Part shown: piece after piece, positions 17,842 to 26,690 of the stretch
Layout: the number at the start of each line of letters is the position of its first letter
How positions within the stretch are numbered: the stretch's first letter is position 1
Assembly (NCBI RefSeq): GCF_000210095.1
Contig: NC_021039.1
Location: 982,344 to 1,046,343 of the forward strand
Origin: Ruminococcus champanellensis 18P13 = JCM 17042
Lineage (GTDB): Bacteria; Bacillota; Clostridia; Oscillospirales; Ruminococcaceae
Reading direction: 5' to 3'
DNA: 64,000 nt
Translations under genes and position numbers: made by a program
Notes under the pieces: generated by a model
Databases searched by the model: none
What the model was told of the DNA's origin: nothing
The model's input: the letters and a program-made list of their open reading frames with translations, nothing else

Positions 17842-19719
17842 ATGAAGCATGCATTGGAAAAACTGGAGGGACTGCTGGAGAAAGGCGGAATCAAAAAGGA
17901 TATCATTCTGCTTGTGATTTCCGGCGCAGCCGTCATTTGCAGTCTGCTCAAGGTGCAGCCTCTGCCCTTTGATATGGCATGGATCGCCATTGTGCTATGC
18001 GGTGTGCCCATCATTCTGGAGGCGCTGATCGGACTGGTGACCCGTTTTGACATCAAAGCAGATGTGCTGGTTTCCCTGGCGCTGATCGCTTCGGTGTGCA
18101 TCGGAGAGGACTTTGCCGCCGGAGAGGTGGCAGTGATCATGCAGCTGGGGGCTTTGCTGGAGGAGCTGACTGTGGCACGTGCCAGAGACGGCATTGAAAA
18201 ATTGGTGCATTTGACACCCCGGACAGCCAGGATACTGAAAAACGGCACGGAGGTCATTGTGCCGGCAGAACAGGTGCAGGTGGGGGATCTGCTGCGGGTA
18301 CTGCCCGGCGAGGTGATCCCGGTGGATGGGGTGATCCTTTCCGGGCAGACCTCCGTCAACCAGGCGGTCATGACGGGAGAATCCCTTCCTGTGGATAAGG
18401 AACCGGGAGATGCAGTCTCCTCCGGTACGGTTAACCAATTTGGCGGATTTGAGATGCGGACGGCAAGAGTGGGGGAGGACAGCTCCATTCAGCGAATGAT
18501 TCGGCTGGTGCAGTCCGCAGATGCCGGCAAAGCCAAAATTGTGGGGCTTGCAGATCGGTGGGCAACATGGATTGTGGTCATTGCGTTGACTGCGGCAGCC
18601 CTGACCTGGCTGGTGACTGGTCAGATCATCCGGGCTGTGACGATCCTGGTGGTATTTTGCCCTTGCGCCCTGGTACTGGCTACGCCCACTGCCATTATGG
18701 CTGCCATCGGTAATGCCACCAAGCACGGATTCCTTGTGCGGCAGGGGGATGCCCTGGAGCGACTTGCCGGCGTATCCCGGATCACCTTTGACAAAACCGG
18801 AACTCTCACCTGCGGAAAACCCAGAGTCGTCCGGGTACAAAGCATGCTGCCCCAGCTGTCGGACACAGACCTGTACCGCCTTTGCGGTGCAGCGGAGCAA
18901 TTTTCAGAGCATCCGCTGGGTAAAGCTGTGGTTGCTTGCTTCCGGGAGAAGCATGGTGACTTGCCGAATGCTGAGGCATTTCAGATGATTCCCGGGCGTG
19001 GCGTGAGTGCCGTTGTGGATGAAAAGCACATCCTCGCAGGAAATCTGGAGCTGCTGCGGGAGCAGGGAGCAATGCCGGATGCTGAAATCATTCAGGAGAC
19101 GGAGTATTTTTTGTCCCGGGGCTGTACGGTGATTTATGTGGCAGTGGACGGGGTGCCTGCCGGCTTTCTGGCTTTGTCGGATACTTTGCGGCAGGAGAGC
19201 GCTCCGATGATCCGATGCCTGCATGATCTGGGGGCAGAGCCGGTTCTTCTGACCGGAGACCGTGAAACAGCCGCCGCTGCCATTGCACAGCAGCTGCATA
19301 TACAGGAGGTGCATGCCAATTGTCTGCCGGAGGACAAACTGAACTATATCAAGGCATACCAGCAGGAGCACCGGCAGGTCTGCATGATCGGGGACGGGAT
19401 CAACGATGCCCCGGCTCTGAAGGCGGCAGATGTAGGCATTGCCATGGGAGGCGTGGGCAGCGATATTGCTGTGGATGCAGCGGATATCGTACTGGTTGAC
19501 GATGAGATCCGGGAGCTTCCGCATTTGATCGCTCTGTCCAAGCGGATGATGCAAACCATCAAGCTGAATATGACCTTTTCCATGACGCTGAACTTCCTTG
19601 CCATTACTCTTGCTGTGATTGGTACGCTGAATCCGGTGGTGGGGGCGCTGGTGCATAATGCCGGGTCTGTGCTGGTCATCACAAATTCTGCATTTCTGCT
19701 GAAACGGAGCAGGAAGTAA
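17842..19719 (+). CDS. P1B-type heavy-metal-exporting ATPase
   Basis: 625 residues. Intramembrane CPC motif (FCPCALVLATP), phosphorylation motif FDKTGTLT, the soft-metal HP motif in SEHPLGKA, TGES in the actuator domain and GDGINDAPAL are all intact. There is no N-terminal CxxC metal-binding domain; the protein begins with a charged helix and goes to the first membrane pair. The last helix reads LVHNAGSVLVITNS rather than the MxxSS of CopA-type copper pumps or the DxG of ZntA-type zinc pumps, so the metal is uncertain. Control by a CsoR with copper ligands favours copper. ATG 17842 follows AAAGGAG. Confidence 0.9.
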   Translation: MKHALEKLEGLLEKGGIKKDIILLVISGAAVICSLLKVQPLPFDMAWIAIVLCGVPIILEALIGLVTRFDIKADVLVSLALIASVCIGEDFAAGEVAVIMQLGALLEELTVARARDGIEKLVHLTPRTARILKNGTEVIVPAEQVQVGDLLRVLPGEVIPVDGVILSGQTSVNQAVMTGESLPVDKEPGDAVSSGTVNQFGGFEMRTARVGEDSSIQRMIRLVQSADAGKAKIVGLADRWATWIVVIALTAAALTWLVTGQIIRAVTILVVFCPCALVLATPTAIMAAIGNATKHGFLVRQGDALERLAGVSRITFDKTGTLTCGKPRVVRVQSMLPQLSDTDLYRLCGAAEQFSEHPLGKAVVACFREKHGDLPNAEAFQMIPGRGVSAVVDEKHILAGNLELLREQGAMPDAEIIQETEYFLSRGCTVIYVAVDGVPAGFLALSDTLRQESAPMIRCLHDLGAEPVLLTGDRETAAAAIAQQLHIQEVHANCLPEDKLNYIKAYQQEHRQVCMIGDGINDAPALKAADVGIAMGGVGSDIAVDAADIVLVDDEIRELPHLIALSKRMMQTIKLNMTFSMTLNFLAITLAVIGTLNPVVGALVHNAGSVLVITNSAFLLKRSRK

Positions 19720-19743
19720 TATTCGTTCCACAGATGCATCCGG

Positions 19744-19772
19744 TTGACTTTTCAATTGGCCTGTGCTAAAAT
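19744..19772 (+). promoter_or_regulatory. Sigma-A promoter
   Basis: TTGACT (19744-19749), 17 bp, TAAAAT (19767-19772), about 45 bp upstream of the gene starting at 19818. Confidence 0.7.
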
Positions 19773-19817
19773 AAAAACAAGATGATTATCATTTTTACAC
19801 AGGAAGGGACGTTCATT

Positions 19818-20777
19818 ATGGAGCAGAAAAGAGCAAGATTCCATATGCCTGGGTTCACGATCAATGCACAGTTCAATCTGGTGTTCCTCAATATGTATCG
19901 GAATATGCCGCAGTTTTTCCGGGAAGAAGCGGAGATTGCCTCTTTTTACGATGCATTCTCTCCAGCAGTGTGGAACGGCGGCCGAACCATCGGTGGGTAC
20001 AGCTGTGACGAGGCTACCATTCGCAATATTCTGGCGGCATTCAACGACCTGGGCATGCCACTGCGGTTCACCTTCACGAACCCTGTGCTGAAGGAGGAAC
20101 ATCTGAAGGACGAATACTGCAATATGATCATGCGCCTTGCCAATAATGGACTCAACGAGGTAATTGTGGCGTCCCCCTTGCTGGAGGCTTACATTCGGGA
20201 AAAGTATCCGAAATATAAGATCACCAGTTCCACCTGTAAGCGACTGACGGATCCGGAGCTGGTGCGCCAGGAGTTGGAGAAGGACTACCATGTGGTGGTG
20301 CTGGATTATGATCTGAACAATCACTTTGATATTCTGGAGCAGCTGCCCCACAAGGAAAAGTGCGAGCTGTTAATTAATTCCTGCTGTGCGCCCAAGTGCC
20401 CTTTCCGGAGCGAGGAATATCGGCTGGTGGGCTTGCAGCAGATCGCCTACAACGAGCATATGAAGAAGCATCCGGATAAGCCCTTTAATATGTCTGATTA
20501 TTCAGTGGATACGGTGAAGAAGAATATCAAATGTCCCTCCAGGGGCAATAACATTTTTGACAGTATGAAGTGCTCCCATCACATCAGCCCGGATGCCATC
20601 CGGGAGAAGTACCTGCCTATGGGGTATCATCAGTTCAAGATCGAAGGGCGTACCGCCAGCAAGCTGTTTTTGCTGGAGAATTATATGTACTATCTCATGA
20701 AGCCGGAGTGCCGGGATGAGGCACGGTTCTTGTTCCTGCATAATCTGGAGCGGAACGGACTCATCAAGATTGGTTAA
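19818..20777 (+). CDS. Uncharacterised protein, weakly U32/TIM-barrel-like
   Basis: 319 residues with no signal peptide or membrane helix. I do not place it firmly. The layout (GGYSCDEATIRNILAAFNDLGMPLRFTFTN, then NGLNEVIVASPLLEAYIREKYP, then ITSSTCKRLTD) resembles a barrel in which successive strands carry polar residues, as in U32-type proteins. Cysteines cluster in LINSCCAPKCPF and later in IKCPSRG and KCSHHIS, suggesting a metal or iron-sulphur site. GYHQFKIEGRT is U32-like. ATG 19818 has AGGAAGGGA upstream. It is monocistronic, between its own promoter and a strong terminator. Confidence 0.75.
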   Translation: MEQKRARFHMPGFTINAQFNLVFLNMYRNMPQFFREEAEIASFYDAFSPAVWNGGRTIGGYSCDEATIRNILAAFNDLGMPLRFTFTNPVLKEEHLKDEYCNMIMRLANNGLNEVIVASPLLEAYIREKYPKYKITSSTCKRLTDPELVRQELEKDYHVVVLDYDLNNHFDILEQLPHKEKCELLINSCCAPKCPFRSEEYRLVGLQQIAYNEHMKKHPDKPFNMSDYSVDTVKKNIKCPSRGNNIFDSMKCSHHISPDAIREKYLPMGYHQFKIEGRTASKLFLLENYMYYLMKPECRDEARFLFLHNLERNGLIKIG

Positions 20778-20786
20778 GGCAAAATA

Positions 20787-20813
20787 AAAAGCCCCGATTT
20801 GATCGGGGCTTTT
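20787..20813 (+). terminator. Intrinsic terminator
   Basis: AAAAGCCCCGAT pairs perfectly with ATCGGGGCTTTT around a 3-nt loop, 10 bp after the stop at 20777. The symmetrical A and T runs make it bidirectional. Confidence 0.92.
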
Positions 20814-20923
20814 GTATCATGTGAGAGGACTATAAAAAAGATTTTTTAGCCTTTTTAGGTTGGTATTTGTACCCTTACAAAAAATCTTGAACTTTCAAGG
20901 TTAAGGGCGGAGGTGAGTCGCTG

Positions 20924-21364
20924 TCATTCGGTCAGCGGCTGCACCGATTTGAGACCGCCTTTGAATATTACGGTGACCTGTTCTTTTGAGTCGACCACTA
21001 TGCATTCGAGCAGTTGGCGGACGATTTGGTCATCGTATTCCATCGGATGGTTTTTTATGCCGTCCAGTATAGTATAGATATCATCGAGTCGGGATTTTGT
21101 GTTTTCACGCCGTTGCTCAGCGTCGGCTATGTTGTCGAGCTGCTGTTGCAGACGGCTTTTTTCGTTCATGAGCCGAGTTGCAGTTTCCTCGTCAAAGGCT
21201 TCCACTGTTTCTGTGGATACTCGATCAAGCATTTTTCTGAACTCTGCGTCAATTTCGGCAATCCGCACTTGCAGGTCGAGGCTGTTGTCATTGCTCTTTT
21301 CTCTTTCGATTTCAGTGTGGAGGATCTGGCGGAGGATCTGACGAACGAATTCCTGACAGAGCAC
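20924..21364 (-). pseudogene. C-terminal fragment of a large serine recombinase
   Basis: The last about 125 residues match the tail of site-specific serine recombinases of mobile elements: a coiled-coil-like stretch (AEIDAEFRKMLDRVSTE, then RLMNEKSRLQQQLDNI) followed by YDDQIVRQLLECIVVDSKEQ and VTVIFKGGL. The resolvase catalytic domain, its Ser and the zinc-ribbon DNA-binding part are missing. Upstream of about 21310 the other strand carries an unrelated coding remnant, so the recombinase is truncated at that junction. It is a scar of an integrated element; no matching attachment site is evident nearby. Confidence 0.75.
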
Positions 21365-21819
21365 TTCGGCGATTCATACAAGTATTTTGTGTCCCCGTTG
21401 GCTTGCGATGTCAAGATGTCAGAAATGGAAGACGGCAAGTTTCAGTGGAAGTACGGCGCAAGCAATCGTATTTTTCTGCTGGAGGAATTGTGTAGTGTTG
21501 ACAATCTGGAGGAATTTGCGGTCGAATATGCACAGTTCTTGTATGACCACGAGCTATTGGGAAGACATAGGATAGAAGTCCTCAGGGAGTTTCCCGAAGA
21601 TGAAGCCATATGGGCAAGGAAAGGAGGGGGATATATGGAAGTCCGGACAGGTGGAGCACAGGATTTTATCTTTTGAGCTCTAATGGTTATAAGTGGGGAC
21701 CCACGGTATATCATACAGGTTATGTTAAATACGATCTGAATGCAGAATGGTATCTAGCACATGAGTTTGATATAACCAGGGACTATTCTGTCGATGAGTT
21801 TTTATCAAAATATAATTAA
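21311..21819 (+). pseudogene. 3' remnant of an unknown gene with apparent 1-bp frameshift
   Basis: A coding-like frame emerges from the recombinase junction (DFSVEDLAEDLTNEFLTEHFGD, then ACDVKMSEMEDGKFQWKYG, then FAVEYAQFLYDHELLGR). It has no start of its own. At the run GGGGG 21626-21630 it changes frame; one extra G joins it to GIYGSPDRWSTGFYLL and YLAHEFDITRDYSVDEFLSKYN, ending at 21819. I do not recognise the family; aromatic-rich and acidic content resembles phage-associated or immunity-type proteins, but this is a guess. The left boundary is approximate. Confidence 0.5.
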
Positions 21820-21834
21820 TAGGAGGATTTTAAA

Positions 21835-21960
21835 ATGATCAATCTGACGGACATGGAGCTTTGTATGCTGGAGCAGCTTCGGCATTTGAGCAGAAGAAAA
21901 CGACCATACAGGAGCATTGCTACTCTTGTATGGTCGTTGTTTCTTTTTTACCAGCTGTAA
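21835..21960 (+). CDS. Short ORF, probably a truncated gene start
   Basis: 41 codons from ATG 21835, with a perfect AGGAGG at 21821-21826. The first 18 residues (MINLTDMELCMLEQLRHL) look like the start of a normal protein, then the frame runs through a terminator hairpin and ends. It may be the 5' stub of a gene deleted with the mobile element, or a small peptide co-transcribed with the remnant 15 bp upstream. Confidence 0.4.
   Translation: MINLTDMELCMLEQLRHLSRRKRPYRSIATLVWSLFLFYQL
21899..21948 (+). terminator. Intrinsic terminator
   Basis: AACGACCATACA (21899-21910) pairs perfectly with TGTATGGTCGTT (21927-21938), followed by GTTTCTTTTTT. It closes the scar region and faces the convergent ABC transporter operon. 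Confidence 0.85.
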
Positions 21961-21998
21961 TGCTTTTAGATTTTAAGTAACCTGTATTGCCATCCTGT

Positions 21999-23378
21999 TT
22001 ATAGCAATCCTCCACGCATGGCATCATTTGTTCTTCCACGCAGCAGCGCAATCGGTCTGCATCGCACATAGTGCCACAGGATTACCGTATCCATTGCCAG
22101 AAACACCAGAAGCAATGCTCCCAGCGTCCATCCGCCGATTTGCAGATATCCCCGCAGCGGCAGGGCAAGATGCATATGGATCAAAGCATATGTAATGCGG
22201 TCAATCACTGCGAGCGCCCCAAAGGACACAAACAAGGATAGAACGGTGGATATCAGCAAGCCAAACAGCAGTTCCAGATAGGAAACCAGCAGCAGACCGG
22301 GAATGGGCATGCCAACTGCCCGGAGCATACCGTATTGACGGCACTTGTGATTCGCCTCCTCCGCAAGAATCCGGTACAGATTCAGCAAAATTGCCAGCAG
22401 CACCAAGCAGCCAAACACAGACAGCAGCCGCTCTATGATCAGATGGATCGCATTGATATTATAATAGTACTTGGCACGGAGCCAGGAGAAATGGTTGATG
22501 AAAATGCCCTGATCCTCCAGCCGGGACAGCACATCCGTAATGTGATCGTAGCTTTTGATGGGCAGCTTTACTACGGCAGAATCCAGCTGAAACAGCCTGG
22601 TTGTGTGCTCGTTGCCCTGTACGAAAATCTGGGGCATCTCCGCAAGTCCTGTACACCGGAACAGATCCCGGTTGATGACTCCTGTCAGCCGGTAGGATTC
22701 CAACAGGGGCTCTCCATCTACAAGTATGGAGAGTTTCGCTCCCAGATACTGTGCCGGATCCCCCGTAAGGCCGAACTTCTCCAACATATAATCGCTGATG
22801 AGGAGATCTCCTTGCCCGAGCTGCGCCGTACCGCACAAAAGCCACTGGGCATCCGGATACCGGTATGCGAACTCTGTCAGATCATTTTGAGAAACAATCT
22901 GCTCCGAATAGACCGCCCATATACGAAAGGGCACCGTAGTCGGTTCAGCCTCCCGTCCCGCCTCGAAGAAATCGTAGGAATAATCATTGATGCCCGGATG
23001 GGCTGTCCCGTCCAGCATCAGGGTCACGAGCCGATTGTTTACAAAGATCCACTCCTCCTGCCGCCCCAGCACCTGTACCAGATCCGGCTGGGCAGCAACC
23101 ACCGGCTGGGCGATCTCATCCCACTGGACGGCTTGCTGCAACGCCCGGCTTTCTATTGGCTGACCGGATGCATCCAGGCTCAACATTACCGTTTCATAAT
23201 TGGAGGAAAGTGTGCCGTAAATATATGCATCGTGTGCACTGCGCAATGCGGTGGTCAGTACCAGCCACACCACCAGCGCACAGGAGATCAGCAGCATATT
23301 GATAAAGACCCGCAGAGTATGCCGCTTTTTTCCCAGCATCGTATACGCCGCAATTCTGGCGCAATGTGTTATACGCAT
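21999..23378 (-). CDS. FtsX/MacB-type ABC transporter permease
   Basis: 459 residues with MacB-like topology: one helix near residues 20-45 (RVFINMLLISCALVVWLVL), a large extracytoplasmic domain to about residue 310, then three helices (FGCLVLLAILLNLYRIL; GLLLVSYLELLFGLLIS; the last near 415-440). RQYGMLRAVGMP is the cytoplasmic FtsX-family block after the second helix. It works with the next permease and ATPase; such complexes are mechanotransmitters or lipoprotein/peptide extruders rather than classical importers. AGGGGG precedes ATG 23378. Confidence 0.85.
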   Translation of the reverse strand: MRITHCARIAAYTMLGKKRHTLRVFINMLLISCALVVWLVLTTALRSAHDAYIYGTLSSNYETVMLSLDASGQPIESRALQQAVQWDEIAQPVVAAQPDLVQVLGRQEEWIFVNNRLVTLMLDGTAHPGINDYSYDFFEAGREAEPTTVPFRIWAVYSEQIVSQNDLTEFAYRYPDAQWLLCGTAQLGQGDLLISDYMLEKFGLTGDPAQYLGAKLSILVDGEPLLESYRLTGVINRDLFRCTGLAEMPQIFVQGNEHTTRLFQLDSAVVKLPIKSYDHITDVLSRLEDQGIFINHFSWLRAKYYYNINAIHLIIERLLSVFGCLVLLAILLNLYRILAEEANHKCRQYGMLRAVGMPIPGLLLVSYLELLFGLLISTVLSLFVSFGALAVIDRITYALIHMHLALPLRGYLQIGGWTLGALLLVFLAMDTVILWHYVRCRPIALLRGRTNDAMRGGLL

Positions 23379-23390
23379 ACAGTCCCCCCC

Positions 23391-24575
23391 CTATTGGTCT
23401 TCCTGCCGGATCAATTCCACCAACTCCGGCGCAGCGTATGTCTTTTGAGAGAAAATACAGGTCAGCCACAGCAATCCGGAGGTGATCAGAAGGATCAGCA
23501 GGGAAAAGGGATTCCACACACGTTCAGAGATTTTCACATCCGTAAACAGTTCATTCAGCAGATTGCCTACATATCGGTTCAGATAGGGTGCAAGCAGCAT
23601 GGCTGCAAGAAAAGCCACACTCAGCAGCGCCTGCATGAGCATGCACACCGTCAGAAGCATGCTCCGGTTTTGCATGCCCAGTGCTTTGCACACGGCGAAA
23701 AAAGCAGTTCGTCTGTGAAAATAGCTTCGTGAAATGGTGAACACCATGCCGACTTCCAAAATGCACAAAAATACACAAACTACATATAAAGCGTAGACCA
23801 GAAGCATCACACTGTCCATAAATTCCTGGGCTTCATCCGGAAAGATCCGGTTTGCCCGGAGTTCCGCCAGAACATTCTGATAATCCTTCAGATTCAGCGG
23901 TGTAAGGATCACCTGCATGCTCTCCACTGTATCCAGGGATTGCAGGTACAAGGGCAGGCTGACATAATAGGTATACAAATAGATGTTCTGTTGATAGATC
24001 CCTGCAATCTGACAGGAAATGCTCTGCGCCGCCGTACTGTCTGCACAAAAGGACACGGTATCTCCGCATACTGCACCCAGCTGTGCCGCTGCATCCTCTG
24101 ACAGCCAAATGGCAGCATCTGCATCGTCCTGCCGTGCCGGTGCTCTGCCGGCAATCAACTGCTGCTCCATCTGTACGGCGTGGAACGAGTGCTCCTCCGG
24201 CAGCCAGCGGATCACGCCTCCTTGAAAGGGGAGGCTGCATGCGTCGCCATTCTCCAGTACCTTCTGGGGGCTCCAGTTGGAGGGTAATCCGATGGCCGTT
24301 GCCTCCAGAAAGGAAATATGATAGTCCATCACCTTCACCGGCATCGCATCCACAACGGAAAGCTGATCCAGGGGCAGTCGCTGAATCACGATGTTGCCCT
24401 CCCCGGTGGCTTGCATATACTCTGTGATCTCCCCGGGCACACGCCTTGCCAATGTAAAGATGGAGATCACAGCGGACAATAAAATGGCGGAGATCACCCC
24501 GAAGAAAACAAATCCCTTCCACTGGGTGCGTAATTCATACCAGGCGAGGATGCCAACCTTACAACAGCGTTTCAT
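23391..24575 (-). CDS. FtsX/MacB-type ABC transporter permease
   Basis: About 394 residues. One helix near residues 20-45 (VFFGVISAILLSAVISIFTLA), an extracytoplasmic domain rich in Gln and Leu, then three C-terminal helices, with FAVCKALGMQNRSM as the FtsX-family cytoplasmic loop. It differs from the downstream permease, so the transporter is probably a heterodimer. The start is uncertain: ATG 24575 (AAGGATGG 12 bp upstream) overlaps the ATPase end by 17 bp; an ATG five codons earlier is possible. Confidence 0.83.
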   Translation of the reverse strand: MKRCCKVGILAWYELRTQWKGFVFFGVISAILLSAVISIFTLARRVPGEITEYMQATGEGNIVIQRLPLDQLSVVDAMPVKVMDYHISFLEATAIGLPSNWSPQKVLENGDACSLPFQGGVIRWLPEEHSFHAVQMEQQLIAGRAPARQDDADAAIWLSEDAAAQLGAVCGDTVSFCADSTAAQSISCQIAGIYQQNIYLYTYYVSLPLYLQSLDTVESMQVILTPLNLKDYQNVLAELRANRIFPDEAQEFMDSVMLLVYALYVVCVFLCILEVGMVFTISRSYFHRRTAFFAVCKALGMQNRSMLLTVCMLMQALLSVAFLAAMLLAPYLNRYVGNLLNELFTDVKISERVWNPFSLLILLITSGLLWLTCIFSQKTYAAPELVELIRQEDQ

Positions 24576-25239
24576 GCAGCACACGACCATCCTTCATTGT
24601 AAGTTTCCGTTCTGCCCGGTTGGCGTCCTCTTCGCTGTGAGTAATCAGAACAATGGTTTTCCCCGTCCCATGCAGCCGGTCAAACAGCTCCATGATAATG
24701 GCAGTATTCTCGGAATCCAGATTTCCGCAGGGTTCATCTGCAAGGAGCAGCTTGGGCTGATTCACCAGCGCTCTTGCAATGCTGACCCGCTGCTTTTCGC
24801 CGCCGGACAGAGAATCCGCCCGCTGCCGCACCTTTCCGGATAATCCCACTTCCTCCAGCGCAGACAGGATCCGACTGCGCCGTTCCGCCGTTCCATATCC
24901 GGCAATCAGCAGGGGAATCTCGATATTCTGGTACACCGTATAGCTGGGCTCCAGATAAAACGCCTGGAATACATAGCCGATCATCTGGTTCCGCAGCTGC
25001 GTCTTTTTGCGCTCCGGATAACGAAGCACCTGTTCCCCGTTCCAGATCATGCTGCCGCCGGTGGGGGTATCGATCAGCCCCAGCATATTCATCAGGGTGG
25101 ACTTGCCGCTGCCGGATTTTCCTACAATGGCAACGTACTCTCCCTGCTCCAGGCTAAAATCTACATGATTCAGTGCCATCTGACTCTGCGTACCGCTGCG
25201 ATACTCCTTTTGCAGATCCTTACATGTGATCCAAGGCAT
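24559..25239 (-). CDS. MacB/LolD-type ABC transporter ATPase
   Basis: 226 residues. Walker A IVGKSGSGKSTLMNMLG, Q-loop VFQAFYLEPSYT, signature LSGGEKQRVSIARAL, Walker B KLLLADEPCGNLDSE and H-loop THSEE are intact, with the NLDS D-loop typical of the MacB/LolD/FtsE group. ATG 25239 is preferred because AGGAGG lies 5 bp upstream on its strand. It is the first gene of the three-gene transporter operon; lipoprotein genes of the same strand lie just upstream and may belong to it. Confidence 0.92.
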   Translation of the reverse strand: MPWITCKDLQKEYRSGTQSQMALNHVDFSLEQGEYVAIVGKSGSGKSTLMNMLGLIDTPTGGSMIWNGEQVLRYPERKKTQLRNQMIGYVFQAFYLEPSYTVYQNIEIPLLIAGYGTAERRSRILSALEEVGLSGKVRQRADSLSGGEKQRVSIARALVNQPKLLLADEPCGNLDSENTAIIMELFDRLHGTGKTIVLITHSEEDANRAERKLTMKDGRVLHETLL

Positions 25240-25317
25240 ACTGTCCTCCTGTTCCGTCATATAAAAAGGCAGCACCTCCAAGCACGCCCCGGAGGATGCT
25301 GCCAGTTTTATGTTTGA

Positions 25318-25815
25318 TTACTCTTGCAGTACATAGTACCCATCTCCGAAGCCGATGGTTCGATCGTCCCCGTAATAGGTAAGCTGCAATCCCCAGATGG
25401 GTTCCCCGTTCTCGTTTTCTGCAATCAGATTTACATCCGGTTCCTCCATCCTTTCTAGATAATACGGCACTGAAGTCTCGTCATATGCTGCATAGTCAAA
25501 ACTGTTGGCTTCTTCAACAATCTTATTTTTTTCTTCATCCGACAGCGAATAGCCTTCTTTGTGCTGCTCGCCCAAAGCGGCAAATAACCGCCGACCGGCA
25601 GCAATCTGTGCACAATAAGAATAGTCTCCATTCTGGATCCGGAAGGTGTGCGCATCCACAGTGATCTGGGAGGTGCTCCCGTCCTCATAGGTGTACACAT
25701 AGGTGCCGAATGGGACTGACGCACTCTGCTGTTCCGAATCCGTCTTGCCGCATGCGCTCAGACATAGAATCGCTGCAAGGCAAAAGAGCGGCAGCCGTTG
25801 AACTCTGTTCTTCAT
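25318..25815 (-). CDS. Lipoprotein of a duplicated family, copy 1
   Basis: 165-residue lipoprotein: LPLFCLAAILCLSACG ends in a lipobox with the acylated Cys near residue 23. The mature part (VPFGTYVYTYEDGSTSQITV, then ENGEPIWGLQLTYYGDDRTIG) is nearly identical at both ends to the protein at 26691-27182, while the middle (about residues 65-125) differs strongly. I do not recognise the domain. AGGGAG precedes ATG 25815. It lies between the ABC transporter and another lipoprotein gene, all on the minus strand. Confidence 0.85.
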   Translation of the reverse strand: MKNRVQRLPLFCLAAILCLSACGKTDSEQQSASVPFGTYVYTYEDGSTSQITVDAHTFRIQNGDYSYCAQIAAGRRLFAALGEQHKEGYSLSDEEKNKIVEEANSFDYAAYDETSVPYYLERMEEPDVNLIAENENGEPIWGLQLTYYGDDRTIGFGDGYYVLQE

Positions 25816-25841
25816 ATGAAAACTCCCTGCTTGATTCGCAA

Positions 25842-26288
25842 TCAATCATAATAGAAGACTGCCTTGCCCTCTTTATTTCCATCTCCATCCAGATCAAGAG
25901 ACGTCCAAACAACTCTTCCAGTAAAAGGGCTGAAAGAACTGCCAGCTCCCCACTGCAAACCGCTTACCGAAGTGTAACCACCCTTCTTGGGTGTTCCACT
26001 CCAAGTTGCTCTAGAAGGGGCGATTACTTTATAGTTTCCTGCAGTGCCCAAGTCGATATAAAAGTCGGTTACCGAAACCTTCTCTCGTTGTCCGGTTGCT
26101 TGCGTCAGAACCATCTTGTTTGCATGACCAGGCACAGTGTCCCCTCCGGAACAATGTGCTGTAAACTGATACACATAGGAAGTGCTTGTTTCTGAATCAC
26201 TGTGAGATGCTTTGCCATTACAGCCTGCCAACACACCACCTGCGATTGCAACGAGCAGCACGCTGATGCATAATTTTCGATACCTCAT
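25842..26288 (-). CDS. Lipoprotein of unknown function
   Basis: 148 residues with signal peptide and lipobox VLAGC (Cys near residue 22). The mature domain looks like a small beta-rich fold (SYVYQFTAHCSGGDTVPG; KVSVTDFYIDLGTAGNY; VVWTSLDLDGDGNKEGKAVF); the final DLDGDGNKEG is a calcium-loop-like DxDxDG sequence. AAGGAGG precedes the ATG and a consensus promoter lies upstream at 26354-26382. Its stop is 26 bp from the start of the downstream lipoprotein gene, so they are probably one transcript. Confidence 0.8.
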   Translation of the reverse strand: MRYRKLCISVLLVAIAGGVLAGCNGKASHSDSETSTSYVYQFTAHCSGGDTVPGHANKMVLTQATGQREKVSVTDFYIDLGTAGNYKVIAPSRATWSGTPKKGGYTSVSGLQWGAGSSFSPFTGRVVWTSLDLDGDGNKEGKAVFYYD

Positions 26289-26303
26289 AAATTTTCCTCC
26301 TTG

Positions 26304-26664
26304 ATGTCAATACAATGTCATAATTAAATGTTTGGATTGCGCGATCCATTCTGATTATATATTATTATCGGAAAATTGTCAATAGGAAAAATAAAAACAC
26401 ACGCATTTTATTGCAGCACTATCATACATCTTGGACAGCGGCAGAAAAAGAGCCGCATTATCTTAGTGTCAACACTCCCTGATGTGATGTCTGGTTTATC
26501 AGGTTCAGTGGAAGTGAAAATCGGTTATGCGATACTTCCTCGATCCGATTGTAAAGGGATTTACAGCCGCTTTTTTGACGGACGCTTTCCATTATGACCG
26601 TCGCCGCTTCATCCTCGCATTTAATATCACCAGATATGAGGCTATTTTACGGTTACATGCGTAA
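26304..26664. repeat. Duplicated intergenic segment, copy A
   Basis: About 361 bp that recurs nearly unchanged at 27198-27613. It contains the minus-strand promoter of the lipoprotein gene. No convincing gene; the plus strand has only short degenerate frames. Near the right end, HYDRRRFILAFN-like frames ending in TAA may be the tail of a lost gene. Confidence 0.85.
26354..26382 (-). promoter_or_regulatory. Sigma-A promoter (minus strand), copy A
   Basis: On the minus strand TTGACA (26382-26377), 17 bp, TATAAT (26359-26354), both perfect. It drives the lipoprotein gene starting at 26288. Confidence 0.85.
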
Positions 26665-26690
26665 GAGGATGCTGCCAGATTTATGTTTGA

